Origin: G039029935 sp039029935 | GTDB lineage: Bacteria > Chloroflexota > Anaerolineae > Caldilineales > Caldilineaceae | NCBI GenBank assembly: GCA_039029935.1 | Contig: JBCCFC010000942.1 | Span: forward strand, 1-5,573 | Length of the DNA: 5,573 nt | Reading direction: 5' to 3' | Shown: piece after piece, positions 3,709 to 5,573 of the stretch | Layout of the letters: every line of letters begins with the position of its first letter | Position numbering within the stretch: the stretch's first letter is position 1 | The notes under the pieces: model-generated | What the model was told of the DNA's origin: nothing | The model's input: only the letters and a program-made list of their open reading frames with translations | The model's database searches: none | Position numbers and translations under genes: made by a program

Positions 3709-5397
3709 ATGTCAACAGACACGCTATCAAACTCAAGACCCACTACGCTATCCAACACCCGCCCAAACATCATCCTCATCATGGCCGACGATATGGGCTT
3801 TTCGGACATTGGCTGTTATGGGTCGGAGATTCAAACACCCAATCTAGATCGGCTTGCTCACAACGGTCTGCGCTTTTCACAGATGTATAATAATGCCCGT
3901 TGTTGTCCCACGCGTGCATCCCTGCTGACGGGACTCTATCCACATCAGGCGGGCATCGGTCACATGATGGAAAATCGTGGGACACGCGCCTATCAGGGCT
4001 ATCTGCGTGATGACTGTGTAACCATCGCCGAGGTACTGCGCGAGCGTGGCTATCGCACCATGATGTCTGGCAAGTGGCATGTCGGTGGCAGCTATAACCC
4101 GCTAAATCCAGCCATCTGGAATCCCGGTACCCCCGATCATCCGACCCCGCGTCAACGTGGCTTTGAGCGGTACTATGGCACACTCGACGGTGCAGGCAGT
4201 TTCTTTCACCCGCATTCGGTTATGGATGACGATACCATGATCTTGTATGGGGATGAACACTTTGGCGATGAATACTACTATACCGATGCCATCAGCGAGA
4301 ACGCGGCCAAGATGATTGATGAGGTAGCGGCAAGCAACCGTGCCAAGGATACGGGTCAAGATTCTGCCCAAGATGCAGGCCAAGCCCCTTTTTTCCTCTA
4401 TGTCGGCTACACCGCCCCCCACTGGCCGCTCCATGCGTTGCCCGAAGATATTGCCAAGTATGAAGGGATGTATCGAGCGGGCTGGGATACACTACGCACC
4501 AACCGCCATGAAGAACTCAATGGGTCAGGCGTCCTTGACAGTCGCTGGAGTATTTCCCCACGTGATGAGACGGCCCCAGCTTGGGATGACGCCAACTATC
4601 ACGATTGGGAAGACCTGCGCATGGCCGTGTATGCGGCACAGATTGACCGCATGGATCAGGGCATCGGCCAGATCATTGCCAAACTGGAAGAGCATGGGAT
4701 GCTAGAGAACACACTGATCATGTTCCTCTCCGACAATGGTGGTTGTGCCGAGTTGCTCAGTGAAGATGGTGGCATCCAACGCTATGCGCTACAAACACCC
4801 GATGGCACACTCATGCGTGTGGGCAACGCCCCTGACGTGCGTCCGGGTCCAGCCTTTACCTTTATGAGCTATGACCTGCCCTGGGCCAATGCCTCCAACT
4901 CGCCGTTTCGTCTCTATAAACATTGGACCCATGAGGGGGGTATCGCAACACCCTTTGTCGCCCACTGGCCTGCGGGCATCGGCGCGCAAAGCGAGCATCA
5001 CACAGGCATCGTTCATTCCCCTTGTCACATCATCGACATTATGGCAACCTGTGTGGATATCGCGGGGGCAACCTATCCCACGGAGTACAACGGTAACAGC
5101 ATCCAAGCACTGGAAGGTGAAAGCATGGCCCCTGCCTTTACAAACTTGGATCAAGGGCAGGTGTGGACACGTGACCAACGTATTTTCTGGGAACATGAAG
5201 GCAATCGCTGTGTGCGTGATGGCGAGTGGAAACTGGTCAGCCGTCACCCCGGTGAGTGGGAACTCTATAACATGACCGAGGATCGCACGGAACTCACTGA
5301 TCTGGCAATGACGGAAAACGAGCGCGTCAAAGTGCTGACGGCAGCATATGATGCGTGGGCTGACCGCTGTGAGGTACGTCCTTGGCCGTTGCGTTAA
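3709..5397 (+). CDS. Type I (formylglycine-dependent) sulfatase, arylsulfatase-like
   Basis: A 562-residue S1-family sulfatase that hydrolyses a sulfate ester; the substrate is not evident. Metal ligands Asp27-Asp28 are in LIMADDMG. The maturation motif CCPTRASLLTG (65-75) gives Cys65 as the residue oxidised to formylglycine, with Arg69. GKWH (121-124) supplies Lys122 and His124; APHWP (236-240) His238; FLSDNGG (339-345) Asp342-Asn343; RLYKHWTHEGG (401-411) Lys404. The C-terminal sub-domain ends in the typical RDGEWKLV (503-510) and WELYNMTEDRTEL (517-529). All catalytic residues are present. There is no signal peptide or lipobox, so it appears cytosolic, unlike most polysaccharide sulfatases. 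The start is supported by AGGAGA (3697-3702), 6 nt before the ATG; the next in-frame Met is 25, inside the first core strand. No formylglycine-generating enzyme is in the window. An eight-residue tandem repeat and a Gln/Asp/Ala linker (213-226) are small oddities. Confidence 0.96.
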   Translation: MSTDTLSNSRPTTLSNTRPNIILIMADDMGFSDIGCYGSEIQTPNLDRLAHNGLRFSQMYNNARCCPTRASLLTGLYPHQAGIGHMMENRGTRAYQGYLRDDCVTIAEVLRERGYRTMMSGKWHVGGSYNPLNPAIWNPGTPDHPTPRQRGFERYYGTLDGAGSFFHPHSVMDDDTMILYGDEHFGDEYYYTDAISENAAKMIDEVAASNRAKDTGQDSAQDAGQAPFFLYVGYTAPHWPLHALPEDIAKYEGMYRAGWDTLRTNRHEELNGSGVLDSRWSISPRDETAPAWDDANYHDWEDLRMAVYAAQIDRMDQGIGQIIAKLEEHGMLENTLIMFLSDNGGCAELLSEDGGIQRYALQTPDGTLMRVGNAPDVRPGPAFTFMSYDLPWANASNSPFRLYKHWTHEGGIATPFVAHWPAGIGAQSEHHTGIVHSPCHIIDIMATCVDIAGATYPTEYNGNSIQALEGESMAPAFTNLDQGQVWTRDQRIFWEHEGNRCVRDGEWKLVSRHPGEWELYNMTEDRTELTDLAMTENERVKVLTAAYDAWADRCEVRPWPLR

Positions 5398-5402
5398 TGT
5401 TT

Positions 5403-5422
5403 TTTGTAGCATGACCTACAAA
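5403..5422 (+). other. Small hairpin after the sulfatase stop
   Basis: TTTGTAG (5403-5409) and CTACAAA (5416-5422) pair through 7 bp around a 6-nt loop, 5 nt after the stop codon. It is AT-rich and no T-run follows, so terminator activity is doubtful. Confidence 0.4.
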
Positions 5423-5447
5423 TTAACCACCCTAATTTAACCGACAA

Positions 5448-5560
5448 AGTACTGACTCTGCTGAAAAAAGGTCAAACCGATACAAAAGTCCGACTTCTTA
5501 CCAGTGGTAGCGAATAACAAATTCTACAGAAGTCGGACTTTTTTCAGTGGAGTCAGTACT
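5448..5560. repeat. 113-bp nested inverted-repeat (MITE-like) element
   Basis: The outer ends AGTACTGACTC (5448-5458) and GAGTCAGTACT (5550-5560) are exact inverted repeats. Inside them CTGAAAAAAG (5461-5470) and CTTTTTTCAG (5538-5547) pair in register; the two-base TG spacers allow G-U pairs, so the RNA could form a 23-bp stem. Nested within is a second perfect 15-bp repeat (5484-5498 with 5528-5542). The right-hand TTTTTT can join either stem. No target-site duplication is obvious next to the ends, so a transposon origin is only a suggestion. Confidence 0.75.
5484..5544 (+). terminator. Terminator-like stem with T6, probable sulfatase transcript end
   Basis: AAAAGTCCGACTTCT (5484-5498) pairs exactly with AGAAGTCGGACTTTT (5528-5542), and the arm runs into a six-T tract (5539-5544). 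The 29-nt loop contains a small TACCAGTGGTA stem-loop. The A-run on the left would make it partly bidirectional. The loop is longer than in a typical intrinsic terminator, and the outer repeats compete for the same T-tract. Confidence 0.5.
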
Positions 5561-5573
5561 GGGTAATAAAAAG

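Noticed and set aside
4789..5412. 207-codon minus-strand open frame opposite the sulfatase
   Set aside because: It is a shadow of the sulfatase reading frame. The plus-strand frame has all catalytic motifs; this one has none.
5448..5560. Integron attC site
   Set aside because: No GTTRRRY or RYYYAAC core sites bound the palindrome, and there is no integrase or cassette array.

Overview
The window is about 5.6 kb of bacterial DNA with four complete protein genes, a group II intron with no reading frame for a maturase, and an unusual amount of short tandem and inverted repeat sequence between the genes. Moderate GC, the styles of the aldo/keto reductase, flavin reductase and sulfatase proteins, and the repeat-filled spacers suggest a repeat-rich environmental filament-type genome. 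A Chloroflexota (Anaerolineae or Caldilineae-like) source is my best guess. It is an impression from memory, since no rRNA or marker gene is present.

Layout. Positions 1-157 hold a 12-bp palindrome and a twelve-unit heptamer array that runs into the stop codon of the first gene. Positions 158-1090 (minus strand) encode an aldo/keto reductase with its full catalytic tetrad. The 117-bp spacer after it contains two more short-repeat tracts. Positions 1208-1831 (minus) encode a flavin reductase-like FMN-binding split-barrel protein. Positions 1832-2031 are a divergent spacer ending in octamer repeats. Positions 2032-2821 (plus) are a 790-nt group II intron with a GTGCG 5' end, EBS1/EBS2 matching the 5' exon, a 34-nt domain V, a domain VI with a bulged branch-point A, and no reverse transcriptase. 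Positions 2883-3488 (plus) encode a class I SAM-dependent O-methyltransferase, with a TATAAT box and strong ribosome binding site just after the intron. A 220-bp spacer with a 15-bp inverted repeat follows. Positions 3709-5397 (plus) encode a type I formylglycine-dependent sulfatase with all active-site residues and no signal peptide. The last 176 bp carry a 113-bp nested inverted-repeat element that includes a terminator-like stem.

The four genes do not form an obvious pathway. The two minus-strand genes are NAD(P)H/flavin redox enzymes and could share a transcript. The methyltransferase and sulfatase are co-directional but 220 bp apart, with a possible separate promoter for the sulfatase.

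The most interesting part is the spacer DNA. The intron sits inside a CTTCAACT tandem repeat. A second, empty copy of almost the same target lies on the opposite strand at 1119-1147, giving a natural before/after comparison that supports the intron ends. I found no evidence here of a new defence or biosynthetic system.
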